Below are positions 22,679 to 35,231 of a DNA stretch of 64,000 nucleotides, one piece after another (the first letter of the stretch is position 1; every line of letters starts with the position of its first letter). Below the pieces are notes generated by a model. That model made no database searches. It saw nothing but the letters and a program-made list of their open reading frames with translations, and was not told the DNA's origin. Position numbers and translations under genes: made by a program. The DNA comes from Paramecium sonneborni (Eukaryota; Ciliophora; Oligohymenophorea; Peniculida; Parameciidae), in contig CAJJDN010000105.1 in NCBI GenBank assembly GCA_905182985.1, positions 62,001 through 126,000 of the forward strand, read 5' to 3'.

Positions 22679-24926
22679 TCATTTCTTTCCCTTCTTTTTT
22701 TTCTTCTTTTTTCCTCCAGCAAAAGGATCTTATGCATATTCAACCCATAATTTAGGAAATTCTGGTTTATTTTCAAACCAACAATTTTTAGATTTGTTAA
22801 TGTTTCTTGCAGCAGTTAAAGTTCTTGGATGAAATTATCCTAACTAAGATTCCAATATTGCATGTGCTAATTTAAAATAACCATATGACTATAAACATAA
22901 AAAGAGTATAAATTACCTCTTTATTTCGTTCTAACATATACATACAGCAACCTAAATTATTGTAAACAGTAGCTGTATCTACTGTTTCAACTCCAATACT
23001 GTTTTCTCTGTATTCTCTGGCCTATTTTAAATGGAAAAAGATTATTACTTTTAAAAATGATCTAAGTGCCCAATCATACTCTTCTGTATTATAAAAGACA
23101 GATCCAAGTCCACAATAAGATAATGCTTTGTCAGGATTGTTTGTTGGTAATTTGGTTGAAAATTGTCTAGCATTTAAATAGGCAATTAATGCTAGATCAT
23201 CTCTTCCAGCAGATTCATAAACAGTAGCTTTACTAAATTCAAAATATAATTCTAATCCATCAGTTAAGTCTCTTCCAGTTAAAGAAATCCATTTTTTCTA
23301 GAATACTAAAATGATTTTTACTCTCGCATCATCATAATTCTATATGGCAAATACAAAGTTAGCTTCATTATGAGAATTTATGGCTGCTTCAACCAAAAAT
23401 TGTACATCTAATGGTGGATTTGGAGGGTATAACACTTCTGGTATAAGTACAGGAGCAACTTAAACATCTGAGAGTGAGCCTCTTTCAACATCTGAAATAA
23501 GTTTTTATTCAAATTTCAATTTATCAGCTAATTCCTAAATATATTGTTCTGATTATTTTGGTTCTGTTTTTTATTCAAATATTATTTTTCTTGGTTCTGG
23601 CTCACCAGCTTTTCTTCTTTATTGTTATTTTTTAGCAGCTTTAGGTTTAGGATTTTTATTTTTTGGAGACTCTGGTTTTGGATTTCCAATAGTTACTCTC
23701 TTCTCAGGATCCCATTTTGGCATTTGCTTTTCTTATTATGGTAATGGAGGAATTTAAGGTAGTTCTTTATCTAACATTTTAATAACCTAATCAACAGGAA
23801 TGTTAAGTGACACTTATAATTATAATAATTAGTTACCTTACTCAAATAATAAAGATCCTTATAAAGCAGCAATTCTTTATAATTCATCTGTTCCATCTTG
23901 TTCATCATCTGAAGAATCCTTTTCTTCAAAATCACTTAAATCATTAAGTAGTTGATTTGTAAACTTCTCTAAATTTTTAATTATTTTTCTATTTAAATTT
24001 TGAAGTGGGCCTTCTATATTTTCATTCTTTCTAAATAGCATTAATTCACCAAAGAATTTTCGAATATATTTATCAACATCCAATTTTCTATTATTTTAAT
24101 TACCTCCTCCTTCTTCTTTGAGTCCTAATTCAAATGAAATTCTAGCTAATAGTAATTAAAGTTCATGAATTAAAATTTATGGATCTGTATCATTGCATTC
24201 TGTTAAATTTTTTTCATAAATTTAAATGAAATGACCTTTTTAAAAAAAATCATATTCTTTATTATTTATAGGTGGAATAATCTTAATAAGTATTTCTTCT
24301 AATTATTCAATAGAAAGTATATGAGGTACAATTTCTGCATCTCTTAAAAATCTTATTAATGATACCATATTCATCTTTTTATTCTAAACCTAAATCTCTT
24401 TCCATCTCAACATTATTATACCTCTTGATAAATTCTCTTGCATATAGATTGTAAATATATTTTTCATTTCTCTTTCATATTATGATATTGCTTAAATAGT
24501 TGATTCAGCTAATAATCTTTTATTTGTTTCATCAAGTACAATTATTCGATTTGGCTCGACATTATTATCCCTCACTGTACTTTTTTCAGATAATATTTCA
24601 TTCAACATCTTCTCTAAATGTAAAGGATCATTATGAAATATTTTCTTTGCCAGTTACTTCAGAAAAAAATAAAATTATGGTTTATTCAATGCTCTCTCTC
24701 CTTTAGAATCACCCAATGCATCATCAAAATGTGTCAAAAACATACTAAAATTATTACCATTCGTAACAAGACTTCTATCTAATGCAAACATCAAAATATC
24801 GGCAAAATTTAAAGAAGTTCCATTTCTTGAAAATTTATTAAAAAATTCTTCAAATCTCCTTTCTTCTCTTTCTTTTAATACAACCGTATCTTATCTTTAT
24901 TGTTATTATGTCGATTGTTATTACAT
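22679..24926 (-). CDS. Large TPR protein, basic C-terminal tail
   Basis: Introns 23022-23048 and 22889-22916 leave 730 residues. The N-terminal ~300 residues are helical and begin MQQQSTQQQQRQ. An acidic patch (DFEEKDSSDDEQDG) and a Pro/Lys-rich hinge follow. From about residue 450 there are TPR-like repeats: DLALIAYLNARQFSTKL, ALSYCGLGSVFYNTEEYDWA, TATVYNNLGCCMYMLERN and ESYGYFKLAHAILE, with the kinesin-light-chain-like HPRTLTAARNINKSK. The end is a PFAGG plus Lys-rich tail. Similar TPR proteins occur in cilia/flagella of protists, so a ciliary scaffold is possible but not shown. Internal frame is continuous with TAA/TAG as Gln. Confidence 0.75.
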
Positions 24927-25166
24927 ATTAAATTTAATAATCTATATGGGAACAAATAAACAATTAAATCGTAGCTTTAAACTTACATCTCTTACATTCG
25001 ATCAATTATTGTAATAATATACTTCTATTGGATTCAAAAAGGCACACATTCTTAAAGCATGGTAATAATGTGGATTCAATTAATAAACATTCCATGATGA
25101 ACTAATTAAAATTAGGTAATCATAAAATCTATTTATACTTTTAGTGAATAAGAAAATGCTTAGATT

Positions 25167-27573
25167 ATGAATGAAGATGATTTATTCAATTCACAAATGT
25201 AACTCAAATTACAACTTCAATAAATTGAATAGTAAGATTTAAAAATTGCTATGCAACTTTCCTTGGATTAAAATGCTGAGTATTATATATTCCCTAATAT
25301 TCATAGGTAAAAACCAATTATTTAAAGTGAAAGATCCAATAAAACTATTCCTGTGGGACTTAAAAATCTAGGCAATAGTATAAATCTTTTAAATTTATTA
25401 CTTTTTAGCTTGTTACATGAATGCCATGTTACAGAGTCTTTTCAATGTCTTACCATTTAGAAAATTGATTTTAGAACTAGACTTAAATAAAAACACTCAA
25501 TCCGCTGTTTCTAATTTTCTATTACAATTATAATAGCTCTTTCTCATGTTATAAGAATCCAATCAATCATATACAAATCCTTATAATTTATTGGATGGTC
25601 TTTAAAAATTTAAGCCAAGTGCTATGTTTATAAGAGGAGTCTAAAATGATTTTAACGAACTCTAAAATTCTTTTTTAGATGCTATTGAATAAGCATTTAA
25701 AGAAGAAAACTTTGAATAGGAAAAAAAACTATTTTGTGATATATTCTATGGGTAAGCTAAAGAAATTCTAAGTTATAAAGAGAATGATAAGGAAATATTA
25801 AAAATTAATGATACTATTTTCGGATCTATTAGTATAGAAGCTTCAGATAAAGATTTAGAAAAAGGTTTCATTAATACAAGAGTTCTTATTATTGATGAAT
25901 ACGAAACTGATGGCAAAGAAAAAACTAAAGCTAAAATAGATCAAAATATTTTGTAAGCCCCATTTTTAATTTCATTTTATATAAATCGAGTTTATTATGA
26001 TGCTAAATAAAAGTAAGTATGTAAAAATAATACTTAATTTAATTTCAATTCATCTTTAAATATCAATTAATTCAAAACTATAAATGAGGGTTAAAAAAAT
26101 TTAGAATTATAACAATTAGATTAGGAGGAATAAAGAATCTTAGATTAATTAAAGAGTCTTGGAGATACAAAAGAGGAGATACAAGATAAATTTAATAAAG
26201 TAATTAAATTGTTCAAAAGAAATGAAGGTTAAATTGATAATTTGGTTACGATTGATGGATTTTGTATATGTGATGAAAGCACAGCAAATCCAAACATTAT
26301 CTCAAGTGACAAGATGTTATTCTAATTAGAATCATACAAAGAGAAATTGATGAATACTGCTTAATTATTAACTGATTAATTAGAAAGAATATAAGAGTAG
26401 AAGAAAAAGTTATTAAAGTCAGATTAAAATATTTATTTATTAACTGCAGTTTTAATGCATGATGGATCAGCTACTAGTGGACATTATTATTGTTATGTAT
26501 TAGACAAGAACGATTTAACAACTTGGTGGAAGTGTAATGACAGTACAGTTACAAAAGTAGATTTTGCTTAAGTTTATAAAGATGCATCTGGATCTGTTAG
26601 AGTAAATTCAAATGTTTCTGGTTTGATTTATGAATAAGAATAATGGTTAAAAGTAGATAAGATCTAAATAAATCCAAAGCTAATGGCAGTGTTGTAGGAA
26701 GATAAAGATAAACAATTAAAAGCTTAAGATGAATAAAAGGTGTTGAATAGAAAAGCTATAGTTATGTAATAATTATAAGAATAGAAAAATAAAGTTATGA
26801 AATATAAGGATTCATTAGAGAGAGAATTTGAACGATTTAGTAATTTTGATTACTTCTTAAATTCACTTAATCCAAATGTTTACTAATATTATATGACAAC
26901 AAAGATTGTGCAATAAGATATAATGTTAATTAAAGATTAACTCAATAAACCTTAAGATGTAAATTACTATATATAGTATTTCCTAAAATAAACTAATTTA
27001 ATTACAACCAATTATGATGATGAGTTGAAGAGATTATAAAATGAATATCAAATGGTAAATTAATGCTTATAATAATTACCATTGAGAAATATTACAAATC
27101 AAAATTACACTGAGATTATAAGATATTATTACACCATATTGAAATCATTAGGAGAAATAAAATCATGTTCTACAACTGTAAATCATTTACGAAAAATATA
27201 CGAAGTATTGTTGCTAAAGGGATGCTTTTTTGTTGATCTATCTCTATAAACCAACAACATTCCTACATGTATAGAGATTAGTTAATGTCTTTTGGTTTAA
27301 ATCAATTAAAATTAATATGTTGATAAATTAATATTCTAATAAATACTAGCCAATCTAAAAATATCCAGTGATTAAGCAAAATTAATAACAAAAAAGGTAG
27401 AAATTGGGGATGAAATCATTAAATTCTAAAATAAAGAAGAATAGTGTATACAATTGAAGAAATTAGAATTTAAGTCATTAGAATCAGAAATACCATAAAT
27501 CTAAAGATTGAGGAATGATGTTCTAAAAGTAACTTTATAATAATATAATATAGCTTTGGATTAATTAATATGA
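25167..27573 (+). CDS. Ubiquitin-specific protease (USP family)
   Basis: One 31-nt intron (25378-25408) splits the Cys box; after splicing it reads LKNLGNTCYMNAMLQSLF with catalytic Cys in NTCYMNA. The His box is HDGSATSGHYYCYV, followed by WWKCNDSTVTKV, supplying catalytic His and Asn/Asp. Between them lie GYKENDKE-type helical insertions and a coiled coil (QLEERILDQLKSLG). The C-terminal ~300 residues are helical, as in USP25/USP28-like enzymes, but no UIM or other ubiquitin-binding element was identified, so the subfamily is a guess. It removes ubiquitin from proteins in cytosol or nucleus. 791 residues; the catalytic core is complete, so it should be active. Confidence 0.93.
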
Positions 27574-27684
27574 AAAGATAAAAAAAGAACAGAGACTTTT
27601 GGATTAGAATGAGAGATAGAATTCAGAGGTTTTACTTTATTTTGGATGATCATTATTTACATTAACATATTACATAGTTATTTT

Positions 27685-28476
27685 TCATTTATCAATTGGT
27701 TTTTCTTTTCTAAACAAATCTGCCATTAAAGAATTCAAATGGAAGAATACACTTAGTAAATCAACATAGATTCTAACACTTCCATTTATAGCACCTGATT
27801 TAATTTAACTTAAATTACTTTAAGTACTATAAATGAGTAAAAATCTATTATAAAATAATAAAAGCATACCCAAAGACTACTCCTGAAACTAAAGTGATAA
27901 TCATCTCAAAGAATGGAATAATAGAATAAATGATAAATAATTAGAAGATGATAAGTCCACCTGCTAATACATAGAGAGATTGTTAATGATAATACATTTC
28001 AATTCTGCTTTACATCACGGATAAGAATTATGAAAATATCTTGACAATTATACAATATAATTATTACTTATCCCAAAATCATAAAGGCTACCATCATAGA
28101 TTATTCAATATTTGTAATTGCAGTTAGAGATATAAAAAAGAAATATAAAGCTATTGTAAATAGTACGTAAAGTACTATATTTATTGCTGTATTTTCTGGG
28201 TTTGTAAAATAGGCAGCTAATGAAAGCAAAAAGCATCCAATTGACAGAATAATTATCCAATAAGAATTCTTTTAAAAGTAATCTTCTAATGACTCTAAAC
28301 GTAACTACCAAAATTAAAAGCAGGTTTACATAACTAAAAACAATGACAATAATGAATTGAAGTAACATAAGAAAATACAATTTTCTTAGTTTTGCTGTTT
28401 CGGCTACAATTTCTCCTTCCTCTTGAATTTCGTTTCTGTAATTTTGATAACTTAAAAATTAAGGATCTTAGGCCAT
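27685..28476 (-). CDS. TMBIM/Lifeguard (Bax-inhibitor-1-like) membrane protein
   Basis: Three introns leave 238 codons: about 28289-28313 (TAG), 28040-28067 (AAG) and one near 27831-27855 (TAG). An N-terminal polar segment (MAQDPQFLSYQNYRNEIQEE) precedes six or seven TM helices: KLYFLMLLQFIIVIVFSY, WIIILSIGCFLLSLAAYF, TNPENTAINIVLYVL, FFFISLTAI, LAGGLIIFQLFIIYSI and FEMIITLVSGVVFGFLLIYS. Then comes the typical end GAINGSVRIYVDLLSVFFHL. The P-x-N preceding TM3 and the Y/D-containing last helices are family features. These proteins tune calcium leak and cell-death sensitivity at ER/Golgi membranes in other eukaryotes. Assignment rests on topology and several motifs; the exact family branch is uncertain. 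Confidence 0.8.
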
Positions 28477-28583
28477 TGAATTTTATAGGTATTATGATTA
28501 AGCAGGATCACCTAACATTCTTGACTAGGGTATATTAACCTATTATTAACTGTTTTGCATATATATTTTATAAAATATAAATT

Positions 28584-31426
28584 ATGCATATAGGGTTGTC
28601 CAATAATTTTTAAATTTAGAATTCTAAACGTAAGATTACAAGCTTGCATTCTAATGAAACAGAAGAAATTAGAAGAACCCTATCAATAGCTAATTCACCT
28701 GATTTTAATTGTAAGTGTATACTAATAAAGTAGGTTCTCCTTTGCCTTAGTTATATAGTCCTCCATCAAAAAAACTAATGTTTTAGAGAGTTCCTCGTTC
28801 AGATGTTTTGAAACCATTAAAAAAGGATGATAATAAAATGAATGAGAAAGATATTATAAAATAGTTACAGGAATCTCCAGAACAAAAATTAGAAGATTAA
28901 ATACATAAACCATTAGTGGGATCTTAATCAGCAAGAAGCTATTTTTAACATTTTAAAGTACTCAATAAAGTTAGATAACAAAACGAATACCACAAAATTA
29001 ATGATTCTATATAAACATAAATGCTCAATTAAGCAGAATGTTCAGAAGCATTACCTTGTAAATTAGGATTAGTTAAAATGAATGGAAATGAATCATAAGT
29101 TACAATTAACAACCATCATTATGGTGATAAATATATTAAAATGTTATCAGAAGGATTAAAACAAAATTAAGGTGTCAAAGAATTCTTTTTGAGTAATAAC
29201 CGAATTAAATAGAGTGGAGCTGTCTCTCTCTTAAATTAAATTGGAAAATAAGCTATAGTGTTAGACTTATCAAAAAATGAAATTGGATAATTGGGAGTAG
29301 ATTGTTTATGTTAACAATTATAATTAAGAGACAATAAGTAATAAACTTAATTTAAAAATAGAATAAAAGTTCTCAATTTAGAAGATAATAAATTAGGTGA
29401 TAAGTTTGTAATCAAAATTTTGAATTGTTTATTGAGTACAACAAACAAAGTTAAATCACTCAATATATCAAAGAATTATTTAACAAATGAAGTTTCAGAT
29501 GTCCTTAAAGATACTATATTATAATTGGATTTATTAGAAGAATTATATCTTCATTGGGTAAATTACAACAATATTAAAATTAGAACCAAATAAAAGGAAT
29601 AGGAGGATAGAAGATTTTTGAAGCACTTATTGAAAATAAAACTATGATTGTATTTGATGGAAGTTGGAATTGTTTTGGAATCAGTGAAAAATCTAATTCT
29701 ACTTAAAAGATCTGTGAATTTCTGAGTAGTAATAAAATTATGTTGCATTGTGATTTATCTGCTAATCAATTCACATTACAAGATTGTAAGTTGATAGCAG
29801 CTAGTCTTAAATTCAACAGATCTATGTATGGTTTTCATTTTAATGGTAATTGGGGTATTGTAGATCCTAGAGGATTTCTTATAATAGATGAAAATTCTTA
29901 ATAAAAACCATTAGGAGAAACTCCAAGGATTAAAGGATTAGATCAAATCACAACTCTTAGATATGAAAATGTCTGTTGGATTTGTTAAGGTTGGCAAGAA
30001 CAGATGTATGAATGGACTCCAGAAGGAGAATGTGATCCATTGTTTTTACACATGGATTTCGAAGATTACAAATAAGTTTATATTCCTAAGAAACTTGATA
30101 ATACATATAAGCTTCCTTTAATGGTACCTGCAGGTTAAACTTAATTCTTGTTTACTGTTATTGATAATCAAATGATAAGTAATAATTTTGATTAAATTCC
30201 TTTTGGTCATCTATTGAAATTAAAAGTTAATGGCAATTCTATAACTTGTTAATTAGATAATATAAATATCATCACTAAATTACGTCACTATTAATTAATG
30301 GATAAAAAGGAATTGAAAGCCTTAACTTCAATATTACCTAGAACACCAGATCCTCTTTATATTCCTCCTAAATTAAAAAAACAAAAAAGAATCTGGACAT
30401 TTCCAATATCTATCTGGTTCAAAGATTTTCGATTTGAAAATGAAGAATTCTTAAGAAAATGTTTTGAAAAAGATTGGAGTTGCAGTAAGATCATGAAGGT
30501 TGTAAAAAACCCGGATGAACTTAATGAAGTTAAAAATCTTTTATGGAAAGATTATAAAATGATTAAAGAAACATATAGATGGTATTCATCTTATAATCCT
30601 ACTGGAGATATTTGGTCAATATCATCTAATGTTATTACTGAATTTTCATCAGCTACTGAATTAGTTGATAATAAAACATTCAAATTATCAGATTTAGATT
30701 TAAAATTTATTGCAACTTGTGCAGCATCTATTGAATATAAAGGCAATTATCGTAATCCTGAAAGAGCCTTATGTAGATATTAATTTATGGAATTTTTGGT
30801 AAGAGTGGCTGATGATAAATATTTAAAATAAAAATAGGCTAGCTCTATGTTAGAATCTGTTTAAATGATACTACAACAATGCAGGCCTATCATGGAATAA
30901 TATAATGCATAAAAATGGAGAGATGAACGTTATTTTAATGAATAATGTGATGACTGTCTAAAATATTTTAAACCACTTTTGAATAATGTGTACAATAGAT
31001 TTAGTAGTAAAAAAGTTAAACCAGGTTAAAAGAAATTTATGTGTTTGGATGAATTACATGACATTTGTGGAAACGCAGGTTTATTTGATGAAAAATTTGT
31101 TGATAGAGATGCTGATTTAGTAATTATTTATTTATTATCAGGCTTTCAATTTATCTATGATGCTCTAAATAGATGAATTGGAAAGTGATAGAATATTTTA
31201 AATGGCATTTATTGAATTTATGGAAGCATTAACCAGAATTTCAGAAAAAGTTTCTTTACCTGCTACTCCTGATATGACTTGGGAGTAAAGATAATAATAA
31301 CCTTTACATATCAAATTAGAAAGGCTTCTTATTTTAATAGCCTAAACTTGTGCTTCTGAGGATTATAAATAATAATTTGGAAATCCTCAAAAGAGTATAT
31401 TTGATATCTAACCTGAAGATGATTGA
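28584..31426 (+). CDS. Large leucine-rich-repeat protein with conserved ciliate/flagellate C-terminus
   Basis: Introns 28711-28733, 29558-29583 and 31120-31141 (the last CAG-ended) leave 924 codons. Residues ~150-430 carry RNI-type LRRs: VKEFFLSNNRIKQSGAVSLL, AIVLDLSKNEIGQLGVD, IKVLNLEDNKLGDKFV, VKSLNISKNYL, LLEELYLHWNQIKGIGGQ, MIVFDGSWNCFG and LHCDLSANQFTLQDC. Later come a WTPEGECDPLFLHMDFEDY module, a W-rich helical region and a C-terminal part with ADLAFNLSMMLQIDELESDR and FIEFMEALTRISEK, which looks like an EF-hand-derived pair without obvious calcium ligands. I recall this architecture from flagellate and ciliate axonemal or LRR proteins, without a firm function. Confidence 0.75.
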
Positions 31427-31696
31427 ATATAACTTATAATCATTAATTCGATCCATTTTAATTGTTTTCTTCTATTTCTTTATTTTCTCTCTTCCTCATT
31501 CATTTAATTAAAAAAGTCATAACTATTCATCTAAGAATATTTCAAAATAAAAATACAAAAGATACATTTTCTTTAGTTTATTTAAAAAAAGTAATTTATT
31601 TTTTTATTTAATTTATGAAAGAAAGACATTTTTAATTAAATGTATTTTACAATAAAATTATTGAATTACAATATTTTTTATTTGTTTTAATAAATA

Positions 31697-32490
31697 AAAT
31701 GTATTAATAAATCTGAAGATTTAAACACTTATCTAGTAAGTATTGGACTTCCCGCTAATATTCAATTATCCATTTCAATTGAGACTTTATTTCTCTTAAC
31801 AAACAAACAATTAATATATACTTTTTATTAAGATGCAGATGCTCATCTAAAAGAGTTGAAACCAATTTCACTTGTATTTGTTGATATCTTATAGAGATTA
31901 TGTATTATAAAGAGAGGAAGGATGTGTTATGAACATGAACTATTACTTTATTATGTTCTTAAACATCTTGGATTTTATGTGGAATTGATTAGATGCTATG
32001 TATAAGAAGTAGGACCTTATAATCCTGATTATCCTACTACACATAATTTTTTGCATGTTACAATAAAAGATGAAATCTTTTTAATTTATATTGGATTCGA
32101 AATTAGATCATTGAGATTTCCAATAAAAGTTGACTTCTAAAATCTGTCAGTATCTTATGATTTATTTCCTTTTGAACATTTCAGAATTACAGAAAATGAA
32201 ACACTTTATTAGTTAGAGCATGTTATTGATGGAAAATGGGTAACATGAAAAACCTATTAAATTTTAAACTCTACAATTTTCGAACTTGCCAAAAATTCTT
32301 AGTCTGAAGAGATTATAGGTTATAGATTTGTAAAAATACGGAATATGGAAAAATTTAATATTTTTGATTTCGAATTAAATAATAATTTACAGCTTTCAAA
32401 AAAATCCATGTATTTGAGTTTGCAAACTATGAAGAATTTGAAAACGAACTCAATATGTTTTATTCATGATATCATAAGCAAGGCAACCTA
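31697..32490 (+). pseudogene. Arylamine N-acetyltransferase pseudogene
   Basis: Aligns throughout with the intact NAT gene at 32792 but is broken. The only nearby ATG (31699) is out of frame with the NAT reading. TGA at about 32246 follows WVT where the paralogues read on. A short deletion there removes codons, after which homologous frame resumes (SKKIHVFEFANYEEFENEL). The catalytic Cys survives (MCYEHELL) and the His is in TTHNFL, but the Asp of the triad is Tyr (LIYIGFEIRSLRF against MTDPGFGTRSLRF). Loss of start, triad and frame together point to a decayed duplicate rather than a sequencing slip. Confidence 0.8.
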
Positions 32491-32791
32491 TTTAAACTGA
32501 AACTCTATTTTAAGTCATTTTACATGAAATGATTTTGAAATCTTTTACGCCAATATTTCAAAATAATCAGTTTTCAAAAATAAATTTTTTAAGGATTTGA
32601 AAAAATAATTGAAAGAACTATTTAAATTCAGTCTTAAATTAGATATTTTAACAACCATATTTTTATATATCAATATTGTTAAAATATCTGAAATCATAAA
32701 AAAAACTGATCTTCTATTAGTGAAAATATTGTACATAAATAAATAAATATTATTAAAATCACTTTCTTTGATTTCTTATTATTAAATTATT

Positions 32792-33658
32792 ATGGAATAA
32801 AATATAAAAATCTCATAAGAAGATTTTAAGACTTATTTAAAATGTATTGGACTTCCGGCTGATATCAATTTATCAGTTACAGTTGAAACTTTATATCTCT
32901 TAGCTAATAAGCAACTTATGTACACTTTTTATCAAAATATTAATTTACATTTGAAGGAGTCAAAACAAATCTCCCTTTAATTTACGGATATCTTGAAAAG
33001 ATTGTGTATTTAGAAAGTAGGTGGACTATGCTATGAACATGAATTATTATTTTATTATATTCTTCAATATTTAGGATTTAAAGTGGAATTTATTAGAAGC
33101 TTTGTTTAAGAGGCTGGCTGTCCATATGATCCTGAGTTTCCAAGCACTCATGCATTTTTACTTGTTACTATAGGAGATGAAAAATATATGACTGATCCTG
33201 GTTTTGGAACAAGATCGCTAAGATTTCCAATAAAAATTGACTTTTAAAATCTGAATGCATCTTATGATTTGTTTCCTTTAGAGTGGTATAGATTTACAGA
33301 AAACGAGACTCATTATTAATTTTAACATTTCATAGGCGACAAATGGATGACGTATTTTCATTTCTTAAAACCACTCAAATTCTCAACAATCGAAGAAATC
33401 CATCAAGATTACCATTACTTATTTACTTACGATAAATTTTCTGGAGTGAGAGATAATAGATTCTAACTTTGCAAATATACTGAAGAAGGAAGAATTTAAT
33501 TCTTTTGGTTTAGAATGGAAAAAGAATTTACATCATTTAAAAAAATCTTTAAATTTGATGAGGTATCCAAAATAGAGTATAAAAGTTATTAAGACTTAAA
33601 AAATGATGTTAAAAAGGAATTGGGTTTTGATTTACCAGATTTTTCAGAAATTAAATGA
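32792..33658 (+). CDS. Arylamine N-acetyltransferase (NAT)
   Basis: Intronless, 288 residues, the usual NAT length (~270-290). The Cys-His-Asp triad is in place: Cys in VGGLCYEHELLFYY, His in STHAFLLVTIGD, Asp in YMTDPGFGTRS. The opening FKTYLKCIGLP matches the 'Y..RIG' start of the family, and KQISLQFTDILKRLC precedes the Cys strand. NATs transfer acetyl from acetyl-CoA to arylamines or hydrazines; bacterial and fungal ones serve metabolism of xenobiotics, and the natural substrate here is unknown. Flanked on both sides by damaged paralogues, so this is probably the only working copy in the cluster. Confidence 0.9.
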
Positions 33659-34106
33659 AATAAAAAATTAAAAGTACATTAATTTTAAACTATTTGCCTT
33701 TTTTTTATATTTTAAATTACAATATTTATCACGAATATAAGTAAAATTGATATTAAATTAATTAAAAATAATTTATTGTTTGTTGATTTGGTTCTTATAA
33801 GATTATTAAAATAATTAATCAAAACTTTTCTAAATTTCGTAATTAAAATATTTTAATTATTATTTTTAACGTAAATTAGGAATCATTAGTTTGAATCTTA
33901 AAAACAATTTTTTTTCTGATGGATTTTAGAAAAAGGTCAATTAATTATTAAATTAAATTAATAATTTATTTTATTCAGCATGAATAAGAAATTATTAAAG
34001 AATAAAAATTAATTTTTGTTTAAGTTTATTATTTTTTTGCTCTGAATAATAATTGAGTTCTGATCAAAGTAAATTGATAGATAATATTATTATTAATTTA
34101 ATTATT
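33659..34106. other. Intergenic, nothing recognised
   Basis: Spacer between two NAT paralogues. No coding frame or repeat apart from the start of the 1181-bp assembly repeat at 34050. AT-rich with TAATTATTT-type runs. Confidence 0.4.
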
Positions 34107-35230
34107 ATGAAATAATAAATATCCTAAGAAGAGTATCAAACTTATTTAAAAGGTATTGGACTTCCAATTGACATAAAGTTATCAGTTTCCAGTTGAAGCA
34201 TTATATCTTTTAACAAACAAACAGTTAATATACAATTTTTATTAAAATTGTGAATTGCATTTGAAAGAATTGAAACCAATTTCTATGGAATTTGCTGACA
34301 TTTTACAGAGACTATGCGTATAAAAAATAGGCGGATTATGTTATGAGCATGAACTTTTACTTTATTATATTTTAGGATATTTAGGGTTTAATGTGGAATT
34401 GATTAGATGTTAAGTTCGAGAACCAAATAGCCCTTATAATCCAGATTATCCAAGTACACATGCATTTTTATGTGTAAAAATAAGAGATGAAACATTTTTG
34501 GTGGATCCAGGATTTGGAGCAAGATCTTATAGATTCCCTATAAAAGTAAACTTTTAAAATTTGGCTGAAACTCATGAATTATTTGCATAAGAACATTATA
34601 GAATCCAAGAAAATGAAACACATTATTAATTTTAACATTATATAGATGTAAATTGGGTCACATATTATGATTTTGAAAAACCATTAAAATTTGCCTCAGT
34701 AGAGGATATTCATAAAGATTATTTAAATTTATTTACTTGCAAATAATTTATTGGAATTAGAGATGGTAGATTTGTGATATGTAGAAATACTGAGTTTGGA
34801 AGGATTCAATATTTATGGTTCAAATTGGAATAATAATTTACAGCGTTTAAGAAAATTTTGAAATTTAATGAAGCCGTTAAAATTGAATTCAAATCATATG
34901 ATGATCTTAAAGAGGATGTTAAGAATGAATTAGGATATGAATTGCCTAATTAAGAATTGCTTCGTTGAAGGAAATGATTTAATAAAAATATATTTATTTA
35001 GAATATAAATTTAAGTTATCTAATAATTGATAAACATAGATATGTTGTGTAAAACAGATAAATTCATTTAAAATTTTCAGCATACCATTTTTTAGTGAAT
35101 TCATCACAATCTAGTAATTAAAATTTCCATCCATTTATCAAAACTTCATTTCCTACAATTAAATCTAAAGGAACAAAATATTCATTATTATTGTTCACAT
35201 TTTTATATTTTCTTTTTTCTAAGAATTTAC
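34050..35230. repeat. Assembly duplicate A, left copy (1181 bp)
   Basis: This segment reappears unchanged at 35232-36412, separated by one N (35231). Ends at the N and carries the third NAT copy plus the final exon piece of the DM10 gene (35064-35230). A perfect repeat abutting a single N is best read as two overlapping contig ends placed side by side. Confidence 0.9.
34107..34968 (+). pseudogene. Third NAT copy with +1 frameshift near the N-terminus
   Basis: From about codon 32 on this is a complete NAT: Cys in IGGLCYEHELLLYY, His in STHAFLCVKIRD, Asp in FLVDPGFGARS, and a normal C-terminal region. However, near 34185-34196 an extra C in the run TTTCC throws the reading into TGA, where the other copies read SVEALYLL/TVETLYLL. 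Span is 862 bp, one more than a multiple of three, and no intron of normal size fits. Either the gene was recently inactivated or a base was miscalled. It is also inside the duplicated assembly segment, and the second copy (35289-36150) has the same extra base. Confidence 0.75.
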
Positions 35231-35231
35231 N

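Noticed and set aside
27831..27900. 19-nt AAG intron in the TMBIM gene
   Set aside because: A normal 25-nt TAG intron slightly upstream gives a better, family-like reading.
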